From: Limnoperna fortunei
Lineage: Eukaryota; Mollusca; Bivalvia; Mytilida; Modiolidae
Direction: 5' to 3'
Assembly: GCA_944474755.1 (NCBI GenBank)
Contig: OX104112.1
Location: forward strand, 59,303,640 to 59,367,639
DNA length: 64,000 nucleotides
The stretch's first letter is position 1; each line of letters opens with the position of its first letter. Shown in pieces: positions 23,854 to 34,558 of this stretch. A model generated the notes under the pieces. That model was given only the letters and a program-made list of their open reading frames with translations. It searched no databases and was not told where the DNA came from. A program made the translations under genes and the position numbers.

Positions 23854-26800
23854 CTGTTATAAAATATTTCCGGAAATATTAAAGCAAACTAATAGATGTT
23901 ACGGATTTAACCAACACATTTCCATTTGTAATGAAAAAAACATTATCATTAATGCGAGAATGAAAGAAAATGTTTATCTTAAAAAGTATTTTGTATGAAT
24001 TACAATAAGACTGTTAAGAAAATATGATATTTTAAGTTGTGAAAACAGTATTAACGTGGGATAACAGAGACTTGGCGGTGTAGAGCCTTTAGACTCCGTA
24101 AGGTAATCTATGTCTACTGTTGAGGTAGAAGTGACGATATATTTTGCGGTTGCATCAAGATGATAAAATTCAACAAAACAAGATGATATAATTGTTAAAC
24201 ATCTGCGTGACATGATAACAAATTATTTTTAATGGCGGGGAATAACCATACCTTTTTACCGCTACTGTTAATGTTGTGAAAATAGTGCACACTTTAAATA
24301 ATTATTTAATTGGGTGTGGTGGTACGGACTTAAATAACTTTTCGCGTTTAAAAGTGTCGCCAACAAAAATATTCTGGCCCCAAGCAGGCTAATTCTTGAG
24401 CTTTTTAGTATTTCTGCCTACTCCCGCTCCAGATGAGAAAGTGCTGCCGGGTGAGTTGACAAACTATCACGGGTATGCAGTTAGCAAGAAAGTTAGGTTG
24501 TACGTACATGTATAGCTTTTATACCTTTTTATCCCCTCTTTATGAATTTAACGAAGGAATGTAGAAACAACGGAACAAGACTGAATGACATTCATCAATG
24601 TATATTAAATGTCAGTCTCTCTTAAAGCCATCTCGAGGAGTCGTAACGGCATTTAATTTTTTTATTTTTCAGTGAATAGACCACACCAAAATTAGACTTA
24701 TCAATTAAAGATTTACATAACAACACGAGGTCTCACGAAATCTTTTGATGACAATTATTTTGTTATTTGTAGAAATTACGGGAATCAGTCCTTAAATAGT
24801 AATAAACAACAGTGATGCAGTCTCATACATATTATCAGAGTACATTTAGCTTTTTGCAAGTTCCAATAAAAAAAAAAATTTGTTTGTGTTCTTAAGCATG
24901 GCCAAAATGTATAAAAGTAGAACTGCAATGGGGTCAAAAGTGTGATACATGTATAAAGAATTATTGCACATCAGTAAGTCATTCAGTCCGATTTTCTTAT
25001 ATAGACCGATAGCTACTACTCCATATCAGGATATTGGACCGGTCAATATCGGGAAGTTGAAAAAGGTATTGAAACAACCCCTCAATGCAATAAATATAAT
25101 ACATATAGTAAATGAAACTGAAATTCGGACTTCCCAAGGACTATCCAGATTTCGTGGTATTACCATCAGTACAATTGTATTATACATAAATTTTTAATTG
25201 TGGCCTTTTCCGGTAACTGTTATGGTGTGTGGGTTTTAAATGAAAAATATTTCCGATTAAAATGGAAACATAAAGGAAACTTTCCTAACTTTTGAAATTT
25301 ATACCAAAGATATAGTTCTGTTTCTTGTACAGCCAGACGTTTTAAGCTTGACAAGGATTGACTCTCCTGCCGAAGGTCAAAGTTTTTATCGGATTCTGCA
25401 AGCTTCCCTCCTCCAATAAAAATTGGACGCCTTGAAAAATTGCTTCTCTTATAACCCTGAAGTGTAAAACACCATGCCCGAAATCAGACTAGAACTCACA
25501 ACCAAATTTTTCAGTGAAGAATTCTCGAATCCTGTTTTTTTAATTTGTGCGTCCAAAATTAATAAATTTTTCTAATTATTTCGAAATCTTTAAAAGTTAA
25601 TTCCAACAAGTATATCTTAGTTAATTTATTAGGAATATGTGGCGATTTAAATGCAAGCACATAAAGATTTAATAAAAATACTTAAAAATCAACGATATTT
25701 AAAACAAAACTAAAACCATTTAATAGTTAAAAAACCATCTGAAAACACGCCTCAAACATTCTAATACATGCAATTATAAAAATTAAGTATTGTCATTTAG
25801 TACTGCTGTCACACTTGTTGGTTTTGAAATAAACATCCACTTTTGTCTACTTAACTAGATAAAAATTCTGATTTACTGCTCTGTACCAAAAACAAGTTTC
25901 CCATATTTACAAAAAACACATACTGATAACATGTAGGTAGTAACAATATCGAAACAACCACAATAACTTCATGTACACAACTTTACAAAGGATCATATGA
26001 GTTTTAGTTAAAACATACTTGCGCTGAAAAAATTTGGGCCCCTAACTATATTATTCGCCTCTGGATTTCTAAGCCTAGTGGCCCAGCTGGTTATCGAAGG
26101 AAAAATGGTAAGTTCAGTCCCTGATAAGAGCATTTCTTTTGTTTGCATATAGTGTTCACTATTTTGCCTTTTCAACAGCTACAAACCCCAATTACATAAC
26201 TTTTTAACATTACCTTGCTTGTTGTTCGATGTAAGCTTCCCCTAAACGGCCGAGGAAATATCTGAGAGAAACGAGTTACGCCAACTTGTGATGATGGCTT
26301 TATAACAGTAACCGATTTTGTTGTGTCATTACGTCCAGATAAAGTTTTGACGGTTCCTGGCACCAGCCCAAAATCGGGCTCTGGATCACTCTTTGTTCGG
26401 TGATCAATAAGTGAAGAAGCCCTATATCTTTGTGTAATTATTGGTTTAAGATCATAATCTCCCCCTTGTGGACCTTGAAATGATTTTAATACCCATCTGT
26501 GTGCGCCGGCTCGCTGGCTACTTATTTCTGCGGCTCTTTTCCTACGTAAACCGTTTTCCGTGACCTACATTAAAATATATAAATATATATATATTAGACT
26601 AACCTACTGAAATACGGCATTCACACATGAAGAGATCTTGTGTTCATCGTTTGAGCCGACTGATACTATAATTCTCTTACTGTATTATAATCTTGATCAG
26701 AAGGAACTGCCATTCATTATATTTACTTGATGATAATAACACAAGCGGGCTGGGCGCGGGTGGGAGGTTCTTTTAATGGAAAAATGTAACAACATTTCTC

Positions 26801-27360
26801 AGAAAGATAGTACAAGTTTGGCATAATATAACCTTAAAATCCGCTCTTTTCCAATATCTCTCACTCCTCTTTAAAGAATCCTCGATCCACTCTTGCATAA
26901 CTTGATTTGGGTGTCGGATTTTTCTTGATTAACATGATAAAGTTAGACGTTAATGTTATTACTTTTTCCAAACTGTTTAACGTTTTGTAATCGAACACAA
27001 TGTATTTAAATTAACATTGAATAAAGAATTTACCATGTACTGAATCCAAGGTGGAATAAAATCCTGTCTATTCAGGTCAGTATTTAGGACATTTTCCATA
27101 GGCATATTCTTCTTAAAAGATAGACTATCGGCACCTATATCAAGACTATTTGTAACGACTGCACTTGGAAGTTCGCCTAAGCTGGGCTGAAACTGGTTCT
27201 GTATGCATATAAACCATGGGAAGTGCCGTGGCCTTGTTTCTTGTAGCAGATTATTTGTTGATAGACATTCCTCAAACAACGCGGGATTAAACCCATTTCC
27301 AATCGTAGGAAACGCATTCAAAGGCAGCACAACGAAAATAATTAGAAATTCACCATACAT
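23206..27360 (-). CDS. Secreted D-P-R-T repeat protein (three coding exons)
   Basis: Coding exons 27360-27034, 26564-26214 and 23853-23206 join with phase-0 GT-AG introns into 441 residues. The N-terminus (MYGEFLIIFVVLPLNAF) is a signal peptide, so the product is probably secreted. Residues 1-109 hold a two-cysteine segment (E-E-C...W-F-I-C) resembling that of the nearby tyrosinase. RRKR at about residue 116 and RKKR in exon 3 are possible dibasic processing sites. Exon 3 carries D-P-R-T at residues 294, 326 and 358, a degenerate D-I-R-T at 390 and a last D-P-R-T at 430. The first four are spaced exactly 32 residues, each preceded by F-x-x-S-x-[IV] and followed by a P-F-[ED]-x-[LI]-N-E-P-A-P-I-I linker. 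Exon 2 holds a related P-I-I...L-I-D-H-R-T. No catalytic domain is seen. Function unknown; a structural role linked to tyrosinase is inference. Confidence 0.7.
25345..25450 (+). mobile_element. SINE fragment in intron
   Basis: SINE body piece inside intron 2 of the D-P-R-T gene: TTGACAAGGATTGACTCTCC, GAAGGTCAAAGTTTTTATCGG, CTCCAATAAAAATTGGACGCC. Both ends are lost. Confidence 0.6.
26214..26564 (-). CDS. Exon 2 of the D-P-R-T repeat gene
   Basis: Acceptor TTTTAATGTAG and donor AAG|GTAATG bound 351 bp (117 codons, both ends phase 0). Starts V-T-E-N-G-L-R-R-K-R and ends H-R-T-T-S-K. Contains K-P-I-I-T-Q-R-Y-R-A-S-S-L-I-D-H-R-T, a degenerate repeat unit. Confidence 0.75.
27034..27360 (-). CDS. 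Exon 1 (coding) of the D-P-R-T repeat gene
   Basis: ATG immediately follows an acceptor (TTTTTTTGTAG|ATG). The donor is ATG|GTAAAT after P-W-I-Q-Y-M. It is 109 codons and encodes the signal peptide and the two-cysteine segment. Confidence 0.75.
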
Positions 27361-27581
27361 CTACAAAAAAACGAGTTAGTTATTCTCTACTTACAAGTTT
27401 TAAACAATGTACGGCATTTTGAATAAATAAGCTTAATTTAAAAAGGACATTGTTGGCATCAGATCACAGAAAAGTTAAAATAATGCGAATAAAAACTTAA
27501 AATATGTGTTTTGTGTCATAATACGCTTCTACAAAGCTGTATAGCGAAACAAGAAAATGAAATATAGTAAATAGTATTTAC

Positions 27582-27610
27582 CTTTCTTGACTTCGTCTAG
27601 GTATGTACCT
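27582..27610 (-). other. 5'UTR exon of the D-P-R-T repeat gene
   Basis: The donor AAG|GTAAAT at 27582/27581 lies downstream of a TATA box. The start is placed about 30 bp from that box, so the exon is only about 25-35 bp. The intron then runs to 27361. Confidence 0.5.
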
Positions 27611-27632
27611 AACACCTATGAAGCTGAACGTT

Positions 27633-27641
27633 GTATATAAA
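27633..27641 (-). promoter_or_regulatory. TATA box of the D-P-R-T repeat gene
   Basis: TTTATATAC on the minus strand, correctly spaced from the short 5'UTR exon. Confidence 0.55.
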
Positions 27642-27659
27642 CATCTTGACAGGATGTTA

Positions 27660-28130
27660 AACATGTGATAACAATTTATCACGGTTGTTATACATTATTG
27701 TCATGAACTTTAATTACATTTTTGGTGTATCAGATGTACCACTTAAAGGCTTTTACGTTTTGATGTCTTTAAAATTTATGATACATGTTCGTATCGTTTT
27801 CTTAGAAAACTGCGTAAAACGTTATTATATAACTACTGGGTAATATTGAGGAAATTTTTTGCCGCGATACAAGACTTATTCGCATTTTTTTTTCAAACGG
27901 AAGATTTTAGTGAGAGAATAATAAGTTCCTATAAAACGATATTATGGATGCTAGTGTTAACGGAGTCACAACTGGAAAAAGTGACACAATGGCTTTCCAC
28001 AAACACTCATGAAAGTAAATTAATAACTTTTCACATCGTGATCTCCTATAGACCCTAGATTTATTATATTCGTCATCCACTAAGTGCGCTTGAAAAAAGG
28101 ACGTCACCATGGCATGGTTATATAATACAT
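27660..28130. other. Upstream flank, no gene
   Basis: Sequence upstream of the D-P-R-T gene promoter. Short open frames only. Confidence 0.4.
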
Positions 28131-28134
28131 AATC

Positions 28135-28345
28135 TTCTGTAAGCGCTACAAAGAACTAATTTCTCTTTTCCGAAATCTACTAGTGAGATCTTTATCGTGC
28201 AAGGGCCGTGGCAGTTTCCAAACACGTTACCAACGTCATACCTAACGAAAGAGCATTTACTATCCACCTGGGGGATACGTTAATTGATCATCTCTGTGGG
28301 TCGAGCACTGGAAAGCCCCCTTCCAATTTGGTCCCATGGTTAGTA
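28135..28345 (-). repeat. Interspersed repeat, inverted relative to 52985-53260
   Basis: The reverse complement shares TGGGACCA...GGAAGG...TTTCCAGTGCTCGACCCACA, then GGTAACGTGTTTGGAAACTG with CCACG...CTTGCAC and AATAAAGA with the copy at 52985-53260. A third partial copy is at 47785-47850. Nature unknown. Confidence 0.55.
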
Positions 28346-28349
28346 GTTG

Positions 28350-29930
28350 GTATCTCTTCTCTTAAAAATATTTATAAAATGCTTATTAGAATTATGTATT
28401 TTCCCGCAATGTCAAACCGTTTCACTGCTTTTAAAAAGTGGATTACGGGTTGTTAATAAATCAGCTATGTTAACTTTAATAGCAACCCGTTATCTACTAC
28501 TATTGACGAAAAATCTTTGCCAAAATTAGAATCTTGCTGGAACCAAAAAAAAATGCATTTATAAAAAACAAATTGTTATAAAAATGATAAAGATGTGGTT
28601 AATATGTGGCGATAAACCGTGGTCGACAAAAACGGCATACTTAATTAAAACAATAGTACTAAATTTCTTTTCGAACTATAGCTATAGTACTAGCAAGGAG
28701 AATGTATCGGGGAAAACATGCAAGAAGAAACCCATCACTGTAATAGTTGTCGCATTGTAGATGTGTATTCTGTCTATATTTATGTGTAATCTGTCTATAT
28801 TTATTTTTACGTAGAATTTAATTACATTCACCGAGATTATTAATAATGCAGATGTAACAACGTGAAAACAGGACATATGATAGAATTAAACCCACAGTAA
28901 CCGGGTTTTAAACGAAATTTGCTTCATCATTTGACGAAGACTACGACTTTAATTACTTACTTTACTAATTTAACTCTTAAAAGACTTATAGTTTTGTCTA
29001 TTTGTTGATGCTGCATCGAATGTATTGTTGCCTTGCGAAACAGTCTACAATGTAAATTGCCTGTCCACAGAAGAAATTAATAGTTACGTACTACTCGCAG
29101 TTATCTCACTTAGGACAGTATGTCTCAAGAAGCCTGAAAAGGAATCAATCATTTAAACAGATCATGACAATTCTAAATTAAAGTCTGGGAATTGTGAGGG
29201 TTCCCACATAGCGTGTTCCGCGGGTAAGGGACTTAGATGCCCGTTCTTGTCGGAATATCTTTACCTCGCCAGTCTTAATTGTCTTGATGTGACCATTTCG
29301 TGTTTTAGTCGTTAATATTTGATCAAGCGAAAATGTGAGGCGAACACTACAAATTATTTTCATTTCAATTTGTCAGGTGAAGGAAATGCACCCATCATTT
29401 GTATATAGTCTAACATAAATTAATATCTGTGGCCTGGTATGATTATTTTCATCATTTGACAACTTTTTCTATAATTCCTGGAATTTAAATCAGTTTCCTT
29501 AAGATTTTTAATTGTTTAAAAACATTGTTTATGTAAAAACACAAACCATAACTCAAGTTCCATTGTTAAGTAAAAGATTAACACAAAAACATATAGTATA
29601 GTCTAACAAATACTATTGAGGTTAGCAAAATAAATATTTAACCTAGTACAGACAAACTTGTTTACACCAATTACACTAGGTAACATTTGTATTTTACTAA
29701 TCTCAGTGATAATGTTTACTTTAGTTATCTTTATCAATGAAACACGATTAGAAGGAACCGACTTACTGTTGTTGTCAATTTACTATTTTAATTTTTTATG
29801 GATCAAAATTTTTATCTCACCTTGATCTATGACGTTTTGACCACCAAGTCGCACTTATCTGAGAAAGTAACAGGCCTTAATACGACAGTAATATAGAGTA
29901 AATTGTCTTATCGGTTCATTAGATACACCA
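28350..29930. other. Gene-free stretch upstream of the FkbM-like gene
   Basis: No supported gene or repeat. The 5' flank of the gene at 29933 lies here, but no clear TATA box or 5' exon was found. Confidence 0.4.
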
Positions 29931-29932
29931 AC

Positions 29933-31345
29933 ATGGAAGACAATGTTTCAACCGGACTCAAAAGAAACATGTCCTTCAGTAGACGAGTGTCCATGCTCGC
30001 AGGACCAAATTTAAGTGGAAAGTACAATAGAATTGTGTTTGCGGTAATTGTCTTGACATTAGGCTTTGTTAGTGGCAACTTAGTATACCGACTCTTCCTA
30101 AAGGTGAGCGATGTCAAAGAGCCAATACAGAATAGGAAACGGCATAACATTCACGAACCTCCCGATTCTAGACCTGGAATTAGCATAAAAAAGGACTTAA
30201 GTATTCAGTTTAGGGATTATATTCCAAGATACATTTTCATCACAACAGGAAATTGGTACAATCAAAGGGAAAGTCTCAAACTTTTTCTTCAAACTTATCC
30301 AGACGCTTGGAAATTTGATTTGTATTGCATTTTGGAAGACGAATCTCATAAAATATTTTTTACACCTTTTCACAAGTTAAACATTGTGCAATCAAAAATA
30401 GTAATTGATGAAAGCAAAGGCGTCTATAAAAGTGGAAGCAATGAAACTTACAAAAACGCAACTCATGTGGATTTTGGTGCATGGATTATTGCAACCTTCC
30501 ATCAAGACGATTATCTTGTTTTACGAATAGAGAACGCAAATGAAACTTTTTTAGCAAAACAATTAGAAAAGATGGGCGCTTTAGAATGGATAGATAAATA
30601 CTACACCACATCACGTGACAACTACACACAGTCTATTTACCATGAAGTATTTCAAAAACTGAACATCCCCCTTTTTGTGTGGTATGATGAAGAATTAACG
30701 TACAGTGATTTTGTGGATGTAAATCATTTAAGTAATTCAAAGGACACGACGTCGGTGATAACACAGTGTGGTTTCTACGACCAATTTCTACTTATAATGT
30801 ATGTTCCTTTCGTATCTAAACAAGCTACATATTCTCTTGAAGTTCTCCAAGCTTTTGCAGCCTTACGATTCATGCAAACAGCAGTTTTCCTCTCTAAGGA
30901 TTTCTTTCATGAGCACAAAAAGTTGACCGAGTCTCTTATCCATGTGACGAATGTGGGGATATTAATTCAAAATAGCTCCTATCCACGGGGCAAGTATCAA
31001 TATAATAAAATCAGGAATGATGTTGTAGAAGTTGGTCGGATTATCAAACATTTTGACAGTAATCAAGAAGATATCAAATACGCATTGTGCTTGGATATAA
31101 GCAGCAAAGTAGCAAAGAAACTGTCGAAGGAAAGATTTATATATGTTTTCAAAGATGTTTTAAATATAAGTAATTTAATTCCTAAATATGTCGTCGACAA
31201 CATATTCAAATTTGAAAACATAAAAAGAAAACACGGCCAAATCATTGCCATAGATCTGACAAATGAAAATGCAGAACTATTAATGGTTTATCTCTTAAAA
31301 AAGTATGGTGCATCAATGGTCTCAATAAAGGAGTGTGAACTGTAG
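29933..31345 (+). CDS. Type II membrane protein, FkbM-methyltransferase-like, motifs degenerate
   Basis: Single-exon gene, ATG at 29933, 470 residues, no frame damage. Residues 34-56 (IVFAVIVLTLGFVSGNLVY) form one membrane anchor after a basic tail, suggesting a type II Golgi/ER protein with a lumenal C-terminus and N-glycosylation sequons. Residues 100-230 follow the order of FkbM-family proteins. Y-I-F-I-T-T-G-N sits where the SAM-binding Y-x-D-L-G-A-N-x-G is expected. F-L-Q-T-Y-P-D-A, D-F-G-A-W-I, and D-D-Y-L-V-L-R-I-E-N-A-N-E sits where D-x-V-V-L-K-I-D-I-E-G-A-E is expected. Key SAM-site residues are replaced, so methyl transfer is doubtful. Residues 260-470 form a second, unrecognised domain. 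The homology call is by eye. Confidence 0.5.
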   Translation: MEDNVSTGLKRNMSFSRRVSMLAGPNLSGKYNRIVFAVIVLTLGFVSGNLVYRLFLKVSDVKEPIQNRKRHNIHEPPDSRPGISIKKDLSIQFRDYIPRYIFITTGNWYNQRESLKLFLQTYPDAWKFDLYCILEDESHKIFFTPFHKLNIVQSKIVIDESKGVYKSGSNETYKNATHVDFGAWIIATFHQDDYLVLRIENANETFLAKQLEKMGALEWIDKYYTTSRDNYTQSIYHEVFQKLNIPLFVWYDEELTYSDFVDVNHLSNSKDTTSVITQCGFYDQFLLIMYVPFVSKQATYSLEVLQAFAALRFMQTAVFLSKDFFHEHKKLTESLIHVTNVGILIQNSSYPRGKYQYNKIRNDVVEVGRIIKHFDSNQEDIKYALCLDISSKVAKKLSKERFIYVFKDVLNISNLIPKYVVDNIFKFENIKRKHGQIIAIDLTNENAELLMVYLLKKYGASMVSIKECEL

Positions 31346-31730
31346 TTATTTTTGTTCCGGAAGTAATTATGTACTTAACAGTCTTTGAGTTCCATAATCA
31401 TAGGAAAGGGATAAAGCAATATACATGAAATTTATAATGGAAGACTTTTGATTTGACATTTACAAAAGGGGTCTTTAATTTGAAAGGAACGTCACATTCT
31501 TTAAGCACCCACTAAGGTTCTGTAACATTTTAAGTTGCTGTTGACCCGTCCCATTTCACTATTGTTTGCTATCTTGTTTCAAGTCCTTAATATATCTAAA
31601 AAACTGCTCGTTTGACGATTAAAGTAAAGTTACACAGTTCATCGCTACAAATGGCTAGACTATCCGTCCCTATACCCAATACTACATTTTTTTCAGTCGC
31701 AGTCAACACAGTATTCATGTTGGTCCGTCC
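31346..31730. other. 3' flank, no gene
   Basis: No supported feature beyond the probable 3'UTR of the preceding gene. Confidence 0.35.
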
Positions 31731-31820
31731 ATTGTCCCAGTTCACTTACTGTTGTAACTCGTTCTCGTCCTGAATATAGCTTAAATATTGCTCTCTAGAC
31801 GTTAAACAAGTATTCAGTCG
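31730..31820 (+). repeat. TCGTCCTGAATATAGC repeat family copy
   Basis: Contains CTCGTTCTCGTCCTGAATAT, AGCTTAAATATTG and GACGTTAAACAAG. Related copies lie at 33540-33640, 47140-47290, 47625-47690 (inverted), 52060-52145 and 53330-53430. Confidence 0.6.
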
Positions 31821-32310
31821 TCGATACATCTGGGGCTATCACTTATGCTGTTCAGATGTGGAACTTTCTTTATAATAATAGGTGAATACGAGTTGAAGAA
31901 ACTTTTTCTACAGCTGTCCCTACCACATTTTTATTGCAACTCTGTTCAAAACTCTGTTGTGTACAAAATAATAATATTTTTAAAATTTTCCCGAGCTAGT
32001 CTTCCGTTTCCCAAAAACGTTGTACGATTTACGACCAGGGATAAGTCGTACGACATTTTGAGAAACGGCGTCCAGTAGCTTTTACCCAAGAATTGTCTGC
32101 TGTTTGTTTGTTGTTGGCGGTTCGTTGTTCTACCTTTTCTGAATAGTGATCTTTATGATTCGTTTTATCTTATCGTTACATTGTTATATTTGTGGCACAT
32201 AATTTTACAACGTAACACACAGAAGTAATATATACATATTTTTCTTAATAATAATGACAAACATAGAACTTTAAGTGATTGAAAATATATAAGTAAATAT
32301 ATACACTAAA
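31821..32310. other. Gene-free stretch
   Basis: No supported gene or repeat. Confidence 0.4.
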
Positions 32311-32314
32311 CACT

Positions 32315-32510
32315 CCCCCCCCCCCCCCCCCCCGCCCCAAAAAAACAAAAAAAAACAAAAAAAAAAACAAAAAAACAAAAAAACAAAAACAACAAACAAA
32401 AAACAAAAAAACTAACACAAAAAACAAAGCAAAACAAAAAAAAGAAAAAACAACAACAACAACAACAAAACAAAAAGAAAAAACGGAAAAAAGAAGAAAC
32501 ACTTCCCATA
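32315..32510. repeat. Poly-C tract followed by A-rich CAAA tract
   Basis: A run of about 19 C, then GCCCC, then about 170 bp of A with scattered C and no T on the plus strand until about 32414. The long open frames on the minus strand (Phe/Val/Cys-rich) are composition artefacts. Confidence 0.85.
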
Positions 32511-32929
32511 TTATAATGACAAACAAAACGCTTCACATTTGCAATCGATAAGTCTTATCATTTATTAACACTCCCTAAATAACTAAAATATTTTTATATT
32601 GATTTTCTTTCTTCAATATAACGCAATTCTTTTGTTAATACTCTAACATCTTACAATTATAATGGTACAAGAGCGGTGCTAAGTGCCACATAGCTGTTTT
32701 TTCTCTGGTGGCGATAAGGCATGCGCACACGATGTAGGTTTAACTTAATGAACAGCAACCTCATATCTATCTGATTGTGTAACTATTTAAGTACCATCCA
32801 TTTCCGACTAGAATAACAGAACCAAGTACACATCATTATTAACTAGAAATATTCAAGTTTTAAACACAATTTTAAAAATCCAATAAACAAACCACCAATA
32901 TACTTGAAAACGGGAGTAGGTAACCTTTT

Positions 32930-33115
32930 TGTTTGTTTGAATGGGCTTTATTGGCACTTTCAGAATTTTTCAGCAATATTGTGACGTCCGGTTTTTAGGA
33001 GGAGTAATTCAGAATATCCGATGAAAACTCCCGACCTTTGGCAGAAAATCTGGCAATCCTTGTCAAATTTTTTAAGTTGACCTTAACCTCTCGACCACCA
33101 TTTTCAAACCAGTCT
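32930..33115 (-). mobile_element. SINE, diverged
   Basis: Reverse copy: TTATTGGCACTTTCAGAA, TTTTTCAGCAATATTGTGACG, GATGAAAACTCCCGACC, CTGGCAATCCTTGTCAA. A remnant of the A-box side lies near 33088-33105. Confidence 0.65.
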
Positions 33116-33539
33116 TAAAATAGATTTAAGTTTTTGAATACGGAATTGAAGTAGTAAAATATAGCAAATCGTTGATGCTGTCACAAGAAGAAAAATTCAT
33201 ATATGATTTTTAAACTTCTATACTCAAATTTTCGCACTATTGTCGTTAACAATATGTGTTCATGAAAAACCGAATCATGATAAATAATATAACATTAAAA
33301 CACACGCGTAAGCGAATATGGAAGTATTCTACATCGGATGTTATAGTACATAATAAAGAAATATGTATTTATTGTCTTAGGTAGTTGGGCCGTTCGGGGC
33401 TAAAATTAGTAAAATTTGCCATATTATTTTATTTAAGAAAACTCTTTTAATGCAGCTACAATATGAAAGATTCTCTGTCCTTATTCAAACTCTTCAAACT
33501 TTTCAAGTTACATACGCAATTTACAGCTCGTTCACGACT

Positions 33540-33640
33540 TTCCCCCTTTATTTGGTTATTGTTAATTGATTCTTGTCCTGAATACAACTGAAACACTGTT
33601 TACTAGACGTAAAGCTAACATTTAAATAATCAATTCAAAG
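33540..33640 (+). repeat. TCGTCCTGAATATAGC repeat family copy
   Basis: Contains TTGATTCTTGTCCTGAATAC, AACTGAAACACTG and TAGACGTAAAGC. It lies directly before the ORF1 region of the LINE that follows, and could be part of its 5' region or an older repeat. Confidence 0.5.
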
Positions 33641-33661
33641 GTGCATTTTAAAACGAAATCT

Positions 33662-34558
33662 ATGTTAAAGCTGAAATTGTTTTATTTAAAAAGGACAAAA
33701 CTAAAGGTACGCTTACACCATGGACAAGCCTCGACAAACACTAAAAACATTACCGAACATGATAGAAGAGTAGCTAAAATCGAAAAGTGTTTAAACATCG
33801 ACCCGAAGGAACCATCAGGCAGGGAACATGCAAATAATATCACTGTACTAACTCGACGAATCGCAGCATTAGAAAAACAGCTAGAACAGTGCAGGAATAA
33901 CCTACAATCACCACCGTTAAGTTCATATGAGAACGAAGAGCGCTCGAACTTCGCGAAACATATCCAGAAAATTGAAGAAACAATACTTGACCTACAGTGC
34001 CGTTCAATGAAAAATAATCTCATTTTTACAAACCTATTGGAACACTCAGATGAAGACACAGAAACAAAGCTCAGAATATTCATCCACAACGAACTAGGAA
34101 TAGAACATTTTATAGACTTTGGAAACGTTCACAGGTTTGGAAAAAGGGTGAACGGTCTATCGAGACCTATTGTCGCTAGATTCATTCACCACAAAGATCT
34201 ACGTTTGGTACTTGAGAACGCCACGTGGCTCAAAAACACACATTATGGAATACACGAGCAATTCCCAAAGGAGATTGAGGACAAAAGAAAAAAGCTCTAC
34301 CCTGTCTATAAACAGGCAAGACGGGATCGTAAAAACGCAGTGTTGGTTCGGGATAAACTTTTCATCAATGGGGTACAATATACTCCTGAAGCCGAGAATA
34401 CCGTTGTTAAACAACCGATCACCAACAGAACTGACAATGGCTTCCGAGACACACTCGTAGCTACACCAAGACAAAAAGAATTTGAACGTCCATTTAAAAG
34501 AGCACAACAATCTGACTCTTCATCGCCGGATAAAGATCGATTGAACGGAGTGTACTAG
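33662..34558 (+). CDS. LINE ORF1, coiled-coil RNA-binding protein
   Basis: First ATG at 33662; an earlier GTG is in frame. Heptad-rich segments (ITVLTRRIAALEKQLEQC) predict a coiled coil that would trimerise. C-R-S-M-K-N-N-L-I-F-T-N-L and R-P-I-V-A-R-F-I follow, the typical shape of the L1-type ORF1 RRM. A basic C-terminal part (YKQARRDRKNAVLVRDKLF) then follows. The frame ends at a TAG (34556-34558). The same frame continues open into ORF2. Confidence 0.7.
   Translation: MLKLKLFYLKRTKLKVRLHHGQASTNTKNITEHDRRVAKIEKCLNIDPKEPSGREHANNITVLTRRIAALEKQLEQCRNNLQSPPLSSYENEERSNFAKHIQKIEETILDLQCRSMKNNLIFTNLLEHSDEDTETKLRIFIHNELGIEHFIDFGNVHRFGKRVNGLSRPIVARFIHHKDLRLVLENATWLKNTHYGIHEQFPKEIEDKRKKLYPVYKQARRDRKNAVLVRDKLFINGVQYTPEAENTVVKQPITNRTDNGFRDTLVATPRQKEFERPFKRAQQSDSSSPDKDRLNGVY

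Noticed and set aside
32245..32536. Two 76-93 codon Phe/Val/Cys-rich ORFs
   Set aside because: They read through a poly-C and CAAA low-complexity tract.
33682..34510. Minus-strand ORFs of 103-135 codons
   Set aside because: Antisense shadows of LINE ORF1.
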